Assembly (NCBI RefSeq): GCF_003574445.1
Contig: NZ_KZ984548.1
Span: 551,395 to 615,394, forward strand
Direction: 5' to 3'
Length of the DNA: 64,000 bases
From: Streptomyces sp. YIM 130001
GTDB taxonomy: Bacteria; Actinomycetota; Actinomycetes; Streptomycetales; Streptomycetaceae
Positions 25,824 through 34,578 of this stretch are shown here, one piece after another. Positions within the stretch are counted from its first letter, which is position 1; each line of letters opens with the position of its first letter. The translations under genes were made by a program, and so were the position numbers. The notes beneath the pieces were generated by a model. That model was not told where the DNA came from, ran no database searches, and saw only the letters and a list, made by a program, of their open reading frames with translations.

Positions 25824-26144
25824 CTCGGCACTCTCGCAGCCATGCCCCCTGTGGGCAGACGAATCGCCGTATCCGCAGGGCCGGTTCACGATCCGTGCCC
25901 GTGGAGCGGGGTGGGGAGGGTGGCGGTGGCATTGGCGTTGGCGTTGGGGCGCGTATCGAGCAGCAGTGATCGGTCTTCGGGCGGTCTTCGGGCGGTCTTC
26001 GGGAATCCGCTCCAGGGAGTCCGTGCCCATCTGCGTGAACGCCGTGCCCTCGGCGGCACCGACGGGAGGGGGCGACGATGTGGCCGCCTGTGTAGAGTGG
26101 CCGGCCGAATCGATCATTCGAATGCCCAGCTCGGAGGGCCGGAC
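25824..26144. other. gene-free stretch with 11-bp triplicate repeat
   Basis: No gene seen; it holds the divergent promoters of the exonuclease and SDR genes. Three tandem copies of cggtcttcggg occupy 25971-26003. Confidence 0.6.
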
Positions 26145-26891
26145 ATGGCGGAACAGGGAGTGCGGCGACAGCAGCGGGTGACGGTGGTGACCGGCGGCAG
26201 CCGGGGCATCGGCGCTGCGATCTGCCTGCGGCTGGCGGCCGAGGGGCACGACCTCGTCATCGGCTACCGGTCGGATGCCGCGGCGGCCGAGGGCGTGGCC
26301 GAAGGGGTGCGCGAGCTGGGCCGGGCGGCCGTCGTGGCGGCGGTCGACACCGCCGACGCGGCGGACGTGGACCGGCTGTTCGACACCGCCACCGCGCAGC
26401 TCGGCCCGGTCACCGCACTGGTGAACAACGCCGGGGTGAGCGGACCGGTCGGACCGCTGGTCGGCGCCGACCCGGAGGGGATGCGGCAGGCCCTGGAGGT
26501 CAACGTCCTGGGCTACCTGCTGTGCGCCCGCCGGGCCATCGGTGACATGACCGCGGGCGGCGCGATCGTGAACATCTCCTCCGCCGCCGCGACCCTCGGC
26601 AGCCCCGGCACGTACGTCCACTACGCGGCGGCCAAGGCTGCCGTCGACGCCTTGACGGTCGGGCTGTCCAAAGAGGTGGCGGCCGACGGCATCCGGGTCA
26701 ACGGCGTTGCTCCCGGCACCATCTGGACCGATTTCCACGCCGACCCGGAGCGGCCCGCCAAGGTGGCGGCGGTCGTCCCCATGGGGCGCGCCGGCCGGCC
26801 CGAGGAGATCGCCGGATCGGTCGCCTGGCTGCTCTCGGACGACGCCTCCTACGCCACCGGCACGGTCGTGAGGGTCGCCGGCGGGATGTGA
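26145..26891 (+). CDS. short-chain dehydrogenase/reductase
   Basis: A 248-residue classical SDR. Cofactor motif VVTGGSRGIGAAI (TGxxxGIG, 16-23), NNAG (94-97), catalytic Ser in VNISSAAAT (145/146), Y160 and K164 in YAAAK, and the late PMGRAGRPEEIAGSVAWLLS. These make it an FabG-like NAD(P)H oxidoreductase; the arginine in GYRSDA after strand 2 favours NADPH. ATG 26145 follows CGGAGGG. It is a lone gene; substrate unknown. Confidence 0.9.
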   Translation: MAEQGVRRQQRVTVVTGGSRGIGAAICLRLAAEGHDLVIGYRSDAAAAEGVAEGVRELGRAAVVAAVDTADAADVDRLFDTATAQLGPVTALVNNAGVSGPVGPLVGADPEGMRQALEVNVLGYLLCARRAIGDMTAGGAIVNISSAAATLGSPGTYVHYAAAKAAVDALTVGLSKEVAADGIRVNGVAPGTIWTDFHADPERPAKVAAVVPMGRAGRPEEIAGSVAWLLSDDASYATGTVVRVAGGM

Positions 26892-27030
26892 CGCGTCGCT
26901 CGACACGGGCAACGACGGTGGCGGGTGGCGGGCGGGTGGCGACCGTGCGTCGTCCGAAGCGGGTCCCGGTTCCTGCCCCGGTCCCCGCTCCCGCTCCCGG
27001 TCGTTCCGTCCTACGCGCACGGCCGCGGCC

Positions 27031-27531
27031 TCACTCGCCGGGGAGGTCCTTCACATAGCGGTGTGCCGGCACCAGCACCGGCCCGTCCCGGCCGGGTGCG
27101 TGATGGTCGAAGACACCCTCGTCCCGCCAGCCCTGTCGTGAGTAGAACCGCCGGGCACGGGAGTTGCCGGGCACGACGGCGAGCCAGGCCCGCCGGTGGC
27201 CGGCCGTCGCGACCAGGTCCTCGGCGGCGGACAGCAGGGCGGGGGCGACGGCGGTGCCACGGTGAGCGGCATCGACGTAGACCTGCTCGACCTCGTCGCC
27301 GTCCACCATGACGAAGCCCGCCACCTGACCGCCGAGCACGGCGACGACCGTGTCCTCGACGCGTTGTGTGGCACGTTCGTCGAAAGAGTCCCGGGGGCGC
27401 GCCGCGACCAGCGCATCGGGCACGTTGCCCCGGTGGCCGTCACCCCATCCGCGATACCAGATGTCGGCAACCGCCTCGACGTCGTCGGGACGCGCGGGCC
27501 TCAGTTCCGGGGCGTGGGTATCTGAGTTCAT
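27031..27531 (-). CDS. GNAT N-acetyltransferase
   Basis: A 166-residue acetyl-CoA-dependent acetyltransferase. The fold markers are RPARPDDVEAVADIWYRGW (beta1-alpha1), VEQVYVDAAHRGTAVAPALL (motif A, the acetyl-CoA pyrophosphate loop) and NSRARRFYSRQGW (motif B). Substrate unknown. ATG 27531; no neighbour in an evident operon. Confidence 0.87.
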   Translation of the reverse strand: MNSDTHAPELRPARPDDVEAVADIWYRGWGDGHRGNVPDALVAARPRDSFDERATQRVEDTVVAVLGGQVAGFVMVDGDEVEQVYVDAAHRGTAVAPALLSAAEDLVATAGHRRAWLAVVPGNSRARRFYSRQGWRDEGVFDHHAPGRDGPVLVPAHRYVKDLPGE

Positions 27532-27784
27532 GGGTCGATCCAACCGTAGGGACACCTCAAGGATGGCCTCTTTCCCCGCGGTCGGCCCCCGGCCCCACCG
27601 GTCCGCAACGCGCGCCCACATCCGCTGCGCGCCCACCCCACCGGTCACGCGAAGGTCCGGAGGGCGGCAGGCCCGGTGGCCGGGCACGACTGGCGCGCAC
27701 GACAACCCCCTGCGGTGACACCGATCGGGATTCCTTCGGTGATGGTGACGGCGGTGGAGACGGCGGTGGAGGCGGCGACCGTCC

Positions 27785-28528
27785 TTACGACTCCCCGGCG
27801 CCGGGAAACTCATCCTGCCGGGCGGTGCGCAGTTCGGTCAGTGAGTGTTTCTGGCGGCCGTGCTCGTCGAAGTTCTCCGGGGCCAGCCAGGTGCGGAACG
27901 CCTCGCGCAGCAGGGGCCATTCGCCGTCGACGATCGAGTACCAGGCGGTGTCGCGGTTGCGGCCCTTGTAGATGACGGCCTGGCGGAAGATGCCCTCGAA
28001 GGTGAACCCGAGGCGTTCAGCCGCCTTGCGCGACGGGGCGTTGAGAGCGTCGCACTTCCACTCGTAGCGCCGGTAGCCGAGCTTGTCGAAGACGTACGCC
28101 ATCAGCAGGTACTGCGCCTCGGTGGAAATCGGGGTGCGCTGGAGCAGGGGCGAGAACACGACGTAGCCGACCTCGATGACGCCATGGCCGGGGTTGTGCC
28201 GGATCAGCGAGGCGGTGCCGACCGCTGCGCCCGTGGCGCGGTCGATCACCGCGTAGTGCAGCGGATCGTCGCTGCGCTGGGCGGCCGCGGCCCAACGCCG
28301 GTAGTCGTCGGCGCTCTCGAAGGGCCCGTCGGGCAGGTAGGTCCAGTTCCGTCCGTCGGGCGCCGTCGCGTACGCCGCGTAGAGCTCGGCCGCGTGCCGC
28401 TCGGCGTCCAGCGGCTCGAGCCCGCAGTACCTGCCCTCCAGGCCGATCCGCTCGGGGACCGCGCGGGGCGCCCAGCCGGGCACGGGCTCGCCGACGGGCT
28501 GGTCGTACGCGTTGACGTGGACGGTCAC
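27785..28528 (-). CDS. RimJ/RimL-type GNAT acetyltransferase
   Basis: A 247-residue GNAT protein of the RimJ/RimL subgroup, larger than usual (about 180-200) because of the extra N-terminus. RYCGLEPLDAERHAAELY starts the fold; IEVGYVVFSPLLQRTPISTEA is motif A, and CDALNAPSRKAAERLGFTFE is the typical final element. Start GTG 28528 is preceded by GGAGA. Known relatives acetylate N-termini or small molecules; the substrate here is unknown. Confidence 0.85.
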   Translation of the reverse strand: MTVHVNAYDQPVGEPVPGWAPRAVPERIGLEGRYCGLEPLDAERHAAELYAAYATAPDGRNWTYLPDGPFESADDYRRWAAAAQRSDDPLHYAVIDRATGAAVGTASLIRHNPGHGVIEVGYVVFSPLLQRTPISTEAQYLLMAYVFDKLGYRRYEWKCDALNAPSRKAAERLGFTFEGIFRQAVIYKGRNRDTAWYSIVDGEWPLLREAFRTWLAPENFDEHGRQKHSLTELRTARQDEFPGAGES

Positions 28529-28646
28529 GAGATCTCCAGAGTGCGTGTGCCTACGCCGATCACGCTACAAGCCACCCGGCCGCAGCGTGCGCGTCGTGGC
28601 CGCTAGGGTTCGGCCGGTACGTATGACTGGCCAAGGAGGTCGACAT

Positions 28647-29192
28647 GTGTCCGACCTGGACTTCTACGCCCATGTGGCCACGCGCTGCGACGTCCTGGGA
28701 GTCGGTGTCGGGGCCGGACCCGACGCATGGGAAGCAGCAGTGGGACGGGACTACTTCGACGATCGTGGGGCGGGGTTGCTGCGCCGGGACTACGGGCTGT
28801 TGGAGGTCTCGTTCTCGGACGAGGAGGGGACGCCTTGCTTCGGGATCAGCGTGCAGGTCCACCGGTTGCTCCACGGCCTGCCCGTGCCGTCCTCGCTGGA
28901 GGGAGAGAGCGGCACGTACGGGGCGTTCGCGCCTCGAGTGCGGTTCGTGGAACTGCGGGACACGATTCTGGCTCTGGGCCGGTCCGTTGAGCCCGAGGAC
29001 CTCGCGGGGGACATCCACCGGTATCGCGTGGTCGAGTCGGGTGCCCGCATCTTCGTCGTGGACGATCCGGACCCTTATGGGGACGGCGACGACGGTGATG
29101 CCGAGGCCGACGGGGATCCGGATCAGGTTCGGCTGCACCGGGCGGGCGACGTCTGGGCGTTGAGCGTGCACCGGGGCTGGGTTGGAGACTGA
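28647..29192 (+). CDS. hypothetical acidic protein, possible immunity-type
   Basis: A 181-residue acidic cytoplasmic protein of no recognised family. The frame used (start GTG 28647) reads SDLDFYAHVATRCDVLGV and has aromatic and acidic composition typical of real protein. An overlapping frame from ATG 28645, equally well placed after AAGGAGG, reads as an Arg/Ser/Thr-rich shadow. The C-terminus carries a run of Asp/Gly (DDPDPYGDGDDGDAEADGD). Size and character recall immunity proteins, but no toxin gene is adjacent. Confidence 0.7.
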   Translation: MSDLDFYAHVATRCDVLGVGVGAGPDAWEAAVGRDYFDDRGAGLLRRDYGLLEVSFSDEEGTPCFGISVQVHRLLHGLPVPSSLEGESGTYGAFAPRVRFVELRDTILALGRSVEPEDLAGDIHRYRVVESGARIFVVDDPDPYGDGDDGDAEADGDPDQVRLHRAGDVWALSVHRGWVGD

Positions 29193-29309
29193 GGCGGGTA
29201 CGTATCCGTCTCGGGCCTGTATCCGAACCGGGGTCACGTACGAGGGCCTGGTCCGCGCCGAGTCATGGAGGCCTGGTGTCCTTGACCCCTTGAGCGCTGG
29301 AACGGACAA

Positions 29310-29344
29310 GTCCGTCCGGCACGGGAGGAGCGTGCGGGACGGAC
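29310..29344. terminator. bidirectional hairpin terminator
   Basis: A 14-bp stem with one mismatch (GTCCGTCCGGCACG / CGTGCGGGACGGAC) and a 7-base loop lies between convergent genes. Confidence 0.75.
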
Positions 29345-29356
29345 AGGGTCACGAGG

Positions 29357-29824
29357 TCAGTCGCACATCATCGCCCAGCCCGTGTCGGGCCGCCAGGTCT
29401 TGTTGCTCACCTTCGACCCCTTCTTCCAGCTGAACTTCGCCACGACGCCGAACGAGGCGTTCTTGTACTTGCACGGGTCGACGGTGTTCGTCCCCGCCAG
29501 GTCCTGGGTGGCGTGCCAGCCGTCGTTGTCCTTCTTGGTGCGCACGGTCACCCACTTGGTGCCGTTGAAGTTCTGGAGCTTCACGTCGGTGACCTTGACC
29601 GAGTAGTTGGCTCCGCCGGCCACGTCGGTGATCTTCGCCCGCGCCCGGTAGGTGTCGGCCGCCTCGTCCCACCAGACGGTCGCGCAGCGCTTCACGGCCT
29701 TGCCGTAGCACTCCCAGGCGCTTTCCGCCGACGCCGTGGACGGGTTGAGGATGATCGACGCGCCGAGCGCCGACGCAACCACCGCAGCGGCGGTGCCGAG
29801 TCGTCCAACACGCTTGAGTCTCAT
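29357..29824 (-). CDS. small secreted protein
   Basis: A 155-residue exported protein: signal peptide 1-33 (basic start, alanine-rich core, ASA cleavage), then a beta-rich domain with four cysteines (WECYG, RCATVW, DPCKY, MMCD end), which probably form disulfides. It resembles the small secreted protein at 17330 in plan (signal peptide, short Lys/Trp-rich domain, paired cysteines) but without obvious sequence identity. GAAGGGG precedes ATG 29824. Function unknown. Confidence 0.78.
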   Translation of the reverse strand: MRLKRVGRLGTAAAVVASALGASIILNPSTASAESAWECYGKAVKRCATVWWDEAADTYRARAKITDVAGGANYSVKVTDVKLQNFNGTKWVTVRTKKDNDGWHATQDLAGTNTVDPCKYKNASFGVVAKFSWKKGSKVSNKTWRPDTGWAMMCD

Positions 29825-30217
29825 GAATACCCCTTCTGATGTCCCAGTGATCTCGGTGGCACGCTATCCAGCAATGCGCGGGAACTGCCGAGGCGTGCCG
29901 TGCTGTGGCGTGCCCGTGACAACGTCCGAGTTCGGTACCTGTTGAGGTCCGGGACCGGCGCCACCTGCCGACGGCTTGTGTCGGCCGTGCCGCCGCCGCG
30001 AAGGCGTGGTCCCGTGATCACGGGCAGTTCTGAGCGAGTCCTGACCTGCGTCAGGCGTGCGATCAACTCGTCCGGCAGCGCGCCAGTTGTGTGTTTCCCC
30101 GTGGTGGCAGGTGAGGCGGACGGAGACTCCTGGAACCCTCTGGCCATTGTTTGCGTCTTGATCGGCAACAGACGACGCAGGCTCTGATGCCACTGGCCGG
30201 GGCCGGATTCCAAGGCT
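29825..30217. other. gene-free divergent region
   Basis: About 390 bp between divergent genes. Open frames on both strands here lack ribosome sites and familiar sequence. Apart from the iterons that follow at 30218, nothing recognisable. Confidence 0.5.
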
Positions 30218-30269
30218 CTATACACGCCGGGTATACATAGAGCGTATACAGGGTGTGTATACCTAGAGG
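30218..30269. promoter_or_regulatory. four GTATAC iterons at 13-bp spacing
   Basis: ctatac (30218), gtatac (30231), gtatac (30244) and gtatac (30257) start exactly 13 bp apart, and the AGAG that follows copies 2 and 4 adds to the similarity. The array ends in the ribosome-binding site of the TPR gene, so it probably overlaps that gene's promoter and binds a regulator cooperatively. Confidence 0.7.
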
Positions 30270-30278
30270 AAGGCTTTC

Positions 30279-31319
30279 ATGTACGGCAAGGCATTCGCCC
30301 CGGAGTATCAGGGCGCCCTCACCACCCTGTCCGTGAACTCCTCGCTGACCGATGTGCTGGACGCCGGGAACCGACAGCTCAGAGAAGCGGAGGAGGCCGG
30401 GCAGCAGGGCGAGGTCGCCCGTTCCGGGCTCGCGGTCGCCGAGGCGCACCGCCGGCTCGGCCAGGTCGGCGACGCCGAGCGGGCGTGGAAGGCGAGTTAC
30501 CGTGCGGCCCGGGAAGCCGGCGATACGGCGGCGAGGGCCTGGGCGCTGTGGAGCGGTGGCACGCTGGCGCGGCAGTCGGGCTCGTTCCCGCTGGCCCGGC
30601 GGCTGCTGCGGCTCGCGGCCGACCTCGGCGAGCAGGGCGGTGACGTCGTCGTACGCGGCTACTCGCTCGCGGGCCTCGCCGAGACCGGCCGTATCCAGGG
30701 CGACTACGAGGACGTCGCCCGGCTGCACGAGCAGTTGCTCGCCGAGGCGCGGCGACGGGGCGAGGCGCGGCACACCGTGTGGGCGCTCGAAGGCATCGCG
30801 CAGATCCACCGCAACACCGGTCGGTACGACTCGGCGTACGAGCTCTTCGAGGAGGCGGCCGGGATCGCGGCAGGTGCCGAGGACCGGCGCGGGCACGCGT
30901 GGGCGCTGCGCGGCCTCGCCGACGTCGTCTCCGTGCGGGACAAGGACGTCGAGCGCGCCCTCGAGCTGCTGTCCGAGGCGGAGTCGACCTGCCGGGAGAT
31001 GAAGCTCTCCAGCGCGCTCGCCTACAACCACAAGATGCGCGGCAACGTCCTGTACCGGGCCGAGCGCTACACCGAGGCCCGGGACATGTACGAGGAGGCG
31101 CTCGCGGAGTTCCGCGCGATGAGCGAGCCGCGCGGCGAGTGCCTCTCGCGGCTCGGACTGGCGAAGGCGCAGGCCCGCCTCGGCTGCGACCGCAGCGTCA
31201 CGGCAGCCGAACTGGCCGACCTGGGACGGGAGATGGAGCGGATCGGGCTGCGGCATGCGCGGGAGATGGTCGCCCGTGCGCAGGACGAATTCGGCATGGT
31301 GATGGAGGGGGCACGGTGA
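30279..31319 (+). CDS. TPR-repeat protein
   Basis: A 346-residue protein built of repeated helix pairs in the tetratricopeptide style (for example EVARSGLAVAEAHRRLGQVG, ALEGIAQIHRNTGRYDSAYE and YNHKMRGNVLYRAERYTEAR). No DNA-binding or enzymatic domain is visible, so it is likely a protein-interaction scaffold. GAGGAAGG stands 6 bp before ATG 30279. Its stop codon overlaps the GTG of the polyprenyl synthetase gene, so the two proteins are made together. Control probably acts through the GTATAC iterons directly upstream. Confidence 0.82.
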   Translation: MYGKAFAPEYQGALTTLSVNSSLTDVLDAGNRQLREAEEAGQQGEVARSGLAVAEAHRRLGQVGDAERAWKASYRAAREAGDTAARAWALWSGGTLARQSGSFPLARRLLRLAADLGEQGGDVVVRGYSLAGLAETGRIQGDYEDVARLHEQLLAEARRRGEARHTVWALEGIAQIHRNTGRYDSAYELFEEAAGIAAGAEDRRGHAWALRGLADVVSVRDKDVERALELLSEAESTCREMKLSSALAYNHKMRGNVLYRAERYTEARDMYEEALAEFRAMSEPRGECLSRLGLAKAQARLGCDRSVTAAELADLGREMERIGLRHAREMVARAQDEFGMVMEGAR

Positions 31320-32398
31320 CGGCGCCCACCGCGGCGCTGCGGGCGCCCGCCGACGCGCGGCAGGTTCTGCGGCGCTGCCGCGAGCTGGTGCGGCCCACGC
31401 TGGTCGAGGCGGTCGACGGTCTGCACCCCTGGGTGGGCGAGATGGCCGCGTACTCCTTCGGCTGGTGCGAAGTGGGCGGCATACCCGCCGAAGCCTCCGG
31501 CGGAAAGGGCGTACGGCAGGCGCTGGCCGTGCTCGGGGCCGAGGCGGCGGGGGCGCCCGGGCGGGCCGGGGTGCCTGCGGCGGTCGCGGTGGAGTTGGTG
31601 CACGCCTTCTCCCTGCTGCACGACGACATCATGGACGGTGACCAGGTGCGCAGGCGGCGCCCCACGGTGTGGAAGGCGTACGGCACCGGGCCCGCGGTCC
31701 TCGCGGGCGACGCGCTCTTTGCGCTCGCCGTCGAGACCCTCGCCTTCGCGCCGGCCGGGCCGGGGGCCGTACGCCAACTGTCCGCGGCCCTCGGGGACCT
31801 GGTGCGCGGACAGGCCGACGACCTGACGTTCGCCGCGCGCCCATGGACCGGGGCGGAACGGGTGAGGCCCGAGGAGTACCGGGCGATGGCCGAGGGCAAG
31901 ACCGGGGCGCTGCTGGGCTGCGCGGCCTCGCTCGGCGCGCTCCTGGGCGGCGCCGGTCCGGCGACCGTCGCGGCGCTCGACCGGGCCGGGCGGCATCTGG
32001 GCCTCGCCTTCCAGATCGTCGACGACGTGCTCGGCATCTGGGGCGATCCGGCGGTTACGGGCAAGCCGGTTCATGGCGATCTGCGGGAGCGTAAGAAGAC
32101 GTTCCCGGTGCTGGCGGCGCTCGAGTCGGGGGCACCCGAGGGGCGCCGGCTCGCGGGGCTGCTCGAAGCCGAGGTGGGGGCGACGGAGAGGGACGAGGCG
32201 CCTGAGGTGGCCTCGGCGTCCGAGCCGGCCGAGCTGGCCGACCTCATCGAGGCCGCGGGTGGCCGGGCGGCGGCGTCGGTGGAGGTCGGCCGGCATCTCG
32301 CGGCGGTGGAGGAAGCCCTCGCGGACGTACTCCTCGAGGGACCGGCCGTCGACGAACTGCGCTCCCTCCTGCGCTTCCTGGCCCGCCGCGACCTGTGA
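31316..32398 (+). CDS. polyprenyl synthetase
   Basis: A 360-residue trans-isoprenyl diphosphate synthase that would lengthen allylic diphosphates with isopentenyl diphosphate. The first aspartate-rich motif LLHDDIMD is at 101-107, followed by RRRRPT; GQADDL is at 165-170 and EGKTGAL at 193-199. The second motif reads DDVLGIWGD (236-244), so its last aspartate is glycine, a form common in actinobacterial members. Product length cannot be read safely. GTG 31316 overlaps the TPR stop (GTGA) and has GGAGGGGG upstream. No terpene cyclase is nearby. Confidence 0.9.
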   Translation: MTAPTAALRAPADARQVLRRCRELVRPTLVEAVDGLHPWVGEMAAYSFGWCEVGGIPAEASGGKGVRQALAVLGAEAAGAPGRAGVPAAVAVELVHAFSLLHDDIMDGDQVRRRRPTVWKAYGTGPAVLAGDALFALAVETLAFAPAGPGAVRQLSAALGDLVRGQADDLTFAARPWTGAERVRPEEYRAMAEGKTGALLGCAASLGALLGGAGPATVAALDRAGRHLGLAFQIVDDVLGIWGDPAVTGKPVHGDLRERKKTFPVLAALESGAPEGRRLAGLLEAEVGATERDEAPEVASASEPAELADLIEAAGGRAAASVEVGRHLAAVEEALADVLLEGPAVDELRSLLRFLARRDL

Positions 32399-32446
32399 CC
32401 GGCGCGCCCCGCCGAGGGCGCTGCGGCGCGACCGAGCAGCTGTGGT

Positions 32447-33250
32447 TCAGGCGACGTGATCGAGGAACTCGGTCAGCACGCTGTGGAGCGCTTCGGGGCG
32501 CTCGAGGTGCAGGTCGTGGCCTGTGCCGGGGATGCTCGCCGCCAGTGTTCCGGGCCGCTCGGTGAGCATGGCGTCGATGTCGGCGGCGGGGATGAGACTG
32601 GACTGGGCGAACACCGCCAGGACCGGGCATACGACGTGCCGCCACGCGTGCGGGAACGAGCGCTGTGCGTTGTCCGTGAGCGACGCGACCAGCACGTCCC
32701 GGTCGAAGCGCGGGTACCAGCCGTCATCGCGCTCCTCGAGCCCCTCCGCCCAGCCCTCGCCGAGCGGCCCGCCGCCGAAGAAGGCGACCGCCGCCTGGCG
32801 CGAGGCGAACGGGACCGGCCAGGAGTCCAGCCAGCCGCCGATGCGCTCGGGATGCCCGGGATCCGGGTCGCCGGGTGCCGCCTCGACGAGGACGAGGCCG
32901 CGCACCAGTGCGGGGTGGGCGGCGGCGGTGAGCATCGCGGTGTCTCCGCCCAGCGACTGGCCGATCAGCACGGGCTGGGCGAGTTCCAACTGGTCGATGA
33001 CGGCCACGACGTCCGCCACGTAGGCGGAGCGCGAGACGTCGCGCGGGTGCCGTTCGCTGGCGCCGTGCCCCCGCTGATCGACCGCGACGACCCGGAACGC
33101 ATCGGTCAACTGCCGTGCCAGTACGTTCCATTCACCGGCATGACCGGCCAGCCCGTGCAGCAGTACGACGCAGGGGCGAGCCGAGCCGCCCCAGTCACGA
33201 CATGCCAGGTGGACACCGTCACGTACGACGGTTCGCCGCGACCACGACAT
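32447..33250 (-). CDS. alpha/beta hydrolase
   Basis: A 267-residue alpha/beta-hydrolase. VVLLHGLAGHAGEW holds the oxyanion HG, IGQSLGGDTAM is the nucleophile elbow (Ser of GQSLGG), a late aspartate lies near SLIPAADIDAM, and the histidine is in GTGHDLHLE. These make a complete catalytic triad. Candidate activities are esterase, haloperoxidase-like or lactonase; substrate unknown. It converges on the polyprenyl synthetase gene. Confidence 0.88.
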   Translation of the reverse strand: MSWSRRTVVRDGVHLACRDWGGSARPCVVLLHGLAGHAGEWNVLARQLTDAFRVVAVDQRGHGASERHPRDVSRSAYVADVVAVIDQLELAQPVLIGQSLGGDTAMLTAAAHPALVRGLVLVEAAPGDPDPGHPERIGGWLDSWPVPFASRQAAVAFFGGGPLGEGWAEGLEERDDGWYPRFDRDVLVASLTDNAQRSFPHAWRHVVCPVLAVFAQSSLIPAADIDAMLTERPGTLAASIPGTGHDLHLERPEALHSVLTEFLDHVA

Positions 33251-33296
33251 CTCGACCCCTGCCCCTCCGTCCGGTCCCCCGGCTCCGCCGGTACTG

Positions 33297-33598
33297 CTAC
33301 TTCTGCTCGGTCTGCCGGGCCAGAGTGCGTAGAACGCAGAACTCGTTGCCCTCGGGATCCGCCATGACCACCCAGTTTCCGTCCTGGCCCTGGCCGACGT
33401 CCGCCCTGGTGGCGCCGAGGTCGAGAAGCCTGGCCACCTCGTCCGCGGTGCTTCGGTCGATCGGGCTGACGTCGAGGTGCAGCCGGTTCTTCACGGGCTC
33501 CGGTCGATCACCTTGAAGCCGAGCGCCTCACACCAGAAGCCCGCAAGCCGTTCCGGATCGTGACAGTCAACTGCCAGCTCTGTGAACCTACTTGTCAT
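33297..33598 (-). pseudogene. VOC/glyoxalase-like gene with internal deletion
   Basis: Two parts of one vicinal-oxygen-chelate protein are present in different frames. The first (from ATG 33598) reads TSRFTELAVDCHDPERLAGF and ends FKVIDRSP with a stop. The second (GTG 33494 to 33297) resumes with KNRLHLDVSPIDR and ends FCVLRTLARQ. In intact relatives about 25-30 residues separate these parts, so a deletion that also shifted the frame is the simplest reading. The two frames overlap at GTGA, so coupled translation of two half-proteins cannot be excluded. Confidence 0.65.
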
Positions 33599-33890
33599 GA
33601 CACTCCTGGGCCCTGAGGCGGCGGGGGCTGCGATTATGCAGCCCCGCGGGCCGACGTGTCACTGACCGTTGAACTGACCCGCGTCACTCACCGGTACGCC
33701 AGTCGCCGGCTGGACGGCGGTGCCAGGTCGGAGGCGCCAGGTCGCCGGACCGAGAGCCCGGAGCCGGGCCGCCGCCGGTTCTTGTCCCCGTCGGCGTGGA
33801 ACTGAGGCACGGTGTCCCCGCGTCTGAGACCCGTATCGATCTTGACCACTGACCGCAGACTGCAGACTGCACAGAACACGGGGAGACCGG

Positions 33891-34432
33891 ATGTCCCAGA
33901 CCCAGGCGCGCGGCAGGCGCGCCCTCCGTACCGCCGCCGCACTCGTCGCCACCACCGTGGGCGTATGCGCACTCGCCGCGTGCGGGCCCGACGACGAGAC
34001 CGGCTCGGCCGATTCGCCGTCGCGGACGGCGGACAAGTCGACGCCGTCCGCCGAATCCGGTGACGCCGCCGAGACGACGGGAAGTCGACGGCGGAGGCGC
34101 CGGAGAAGCAGGTCTCCGACTTCCTCACGGCGTACAAGAAGGCCGCGGCGAAGAACGACACCGTGGCCAAGGTCAAGGCGAAGAAGAACTTCGTCGCTCT
34201 GCAGTACCAGGCCCCGCTGGCCGACTGGGAGCGGAAGAACGACGCGGACGGCGTCTTCCGCGCCCAGAACGCACCCGCCTCCTTCGCGGTCAAGGCCGAC
34301 AGTGCGAAGGCGACCCAGGACAGTGCGTTCGTCGTCGCCACGTTCAAGTGGGAGGGCGCGGAGAACACCCGCGTCGAGTACCAGGTCGACGCGAAGGACG
34401 AGAAGATCCGCAACATCGAGGAACTCGGCTAG
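33891..34432 (+). pseudogene. lipoprotein gene with one-base frameshift
   Basis: The N-terminal half (ATG 33891, after GGGGAG) encodes a signal peptide with lipobox LAAC (C31) and an acidic Ser/Thr/Asp spacer ending AAETTG. The sensible continuation (STAEAPEKQVSDFLTAYKKA..., then FVALQYQAPLADWE to the stop at 34432) lies one base out of frame. Near 34078-34084 the text reads gggaag where ggcaag would restore the frame, so one base is missing. The downstream domain is a small alpha+beta fold of unknown function. A sequencing error is possible. Confidence 0.65.
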
Positions 34433-34578
34433 CCGCACCCGCGATACGTCGTGACCCCGGTGGTGCGGGGTGGTGGCCGCTTCCTCGCCGTCGTCCGCGC
34501 CGAAGAACGCACCCGCCACCCCGCGCCCCACCGGCCACAAGCCGCCCGGCCAGCAAGATCGCACGCCCCGACGGGCCG

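Noticed and set aside
25104..26144. Long open frame upstream of and joined to the SDR gene
   Set aside because: It is a shadow of the exonuclease gene on the other strand; the SDR start at 26145 has its own ribosome site.
28645..29163. Alternative gene frame starting at ATG 28645
   Set aside because: It shares the ribosome site but its translation is Arg/Ser/Thr-rich with shadow composition; the GTG 28647 frame looks like real protein.
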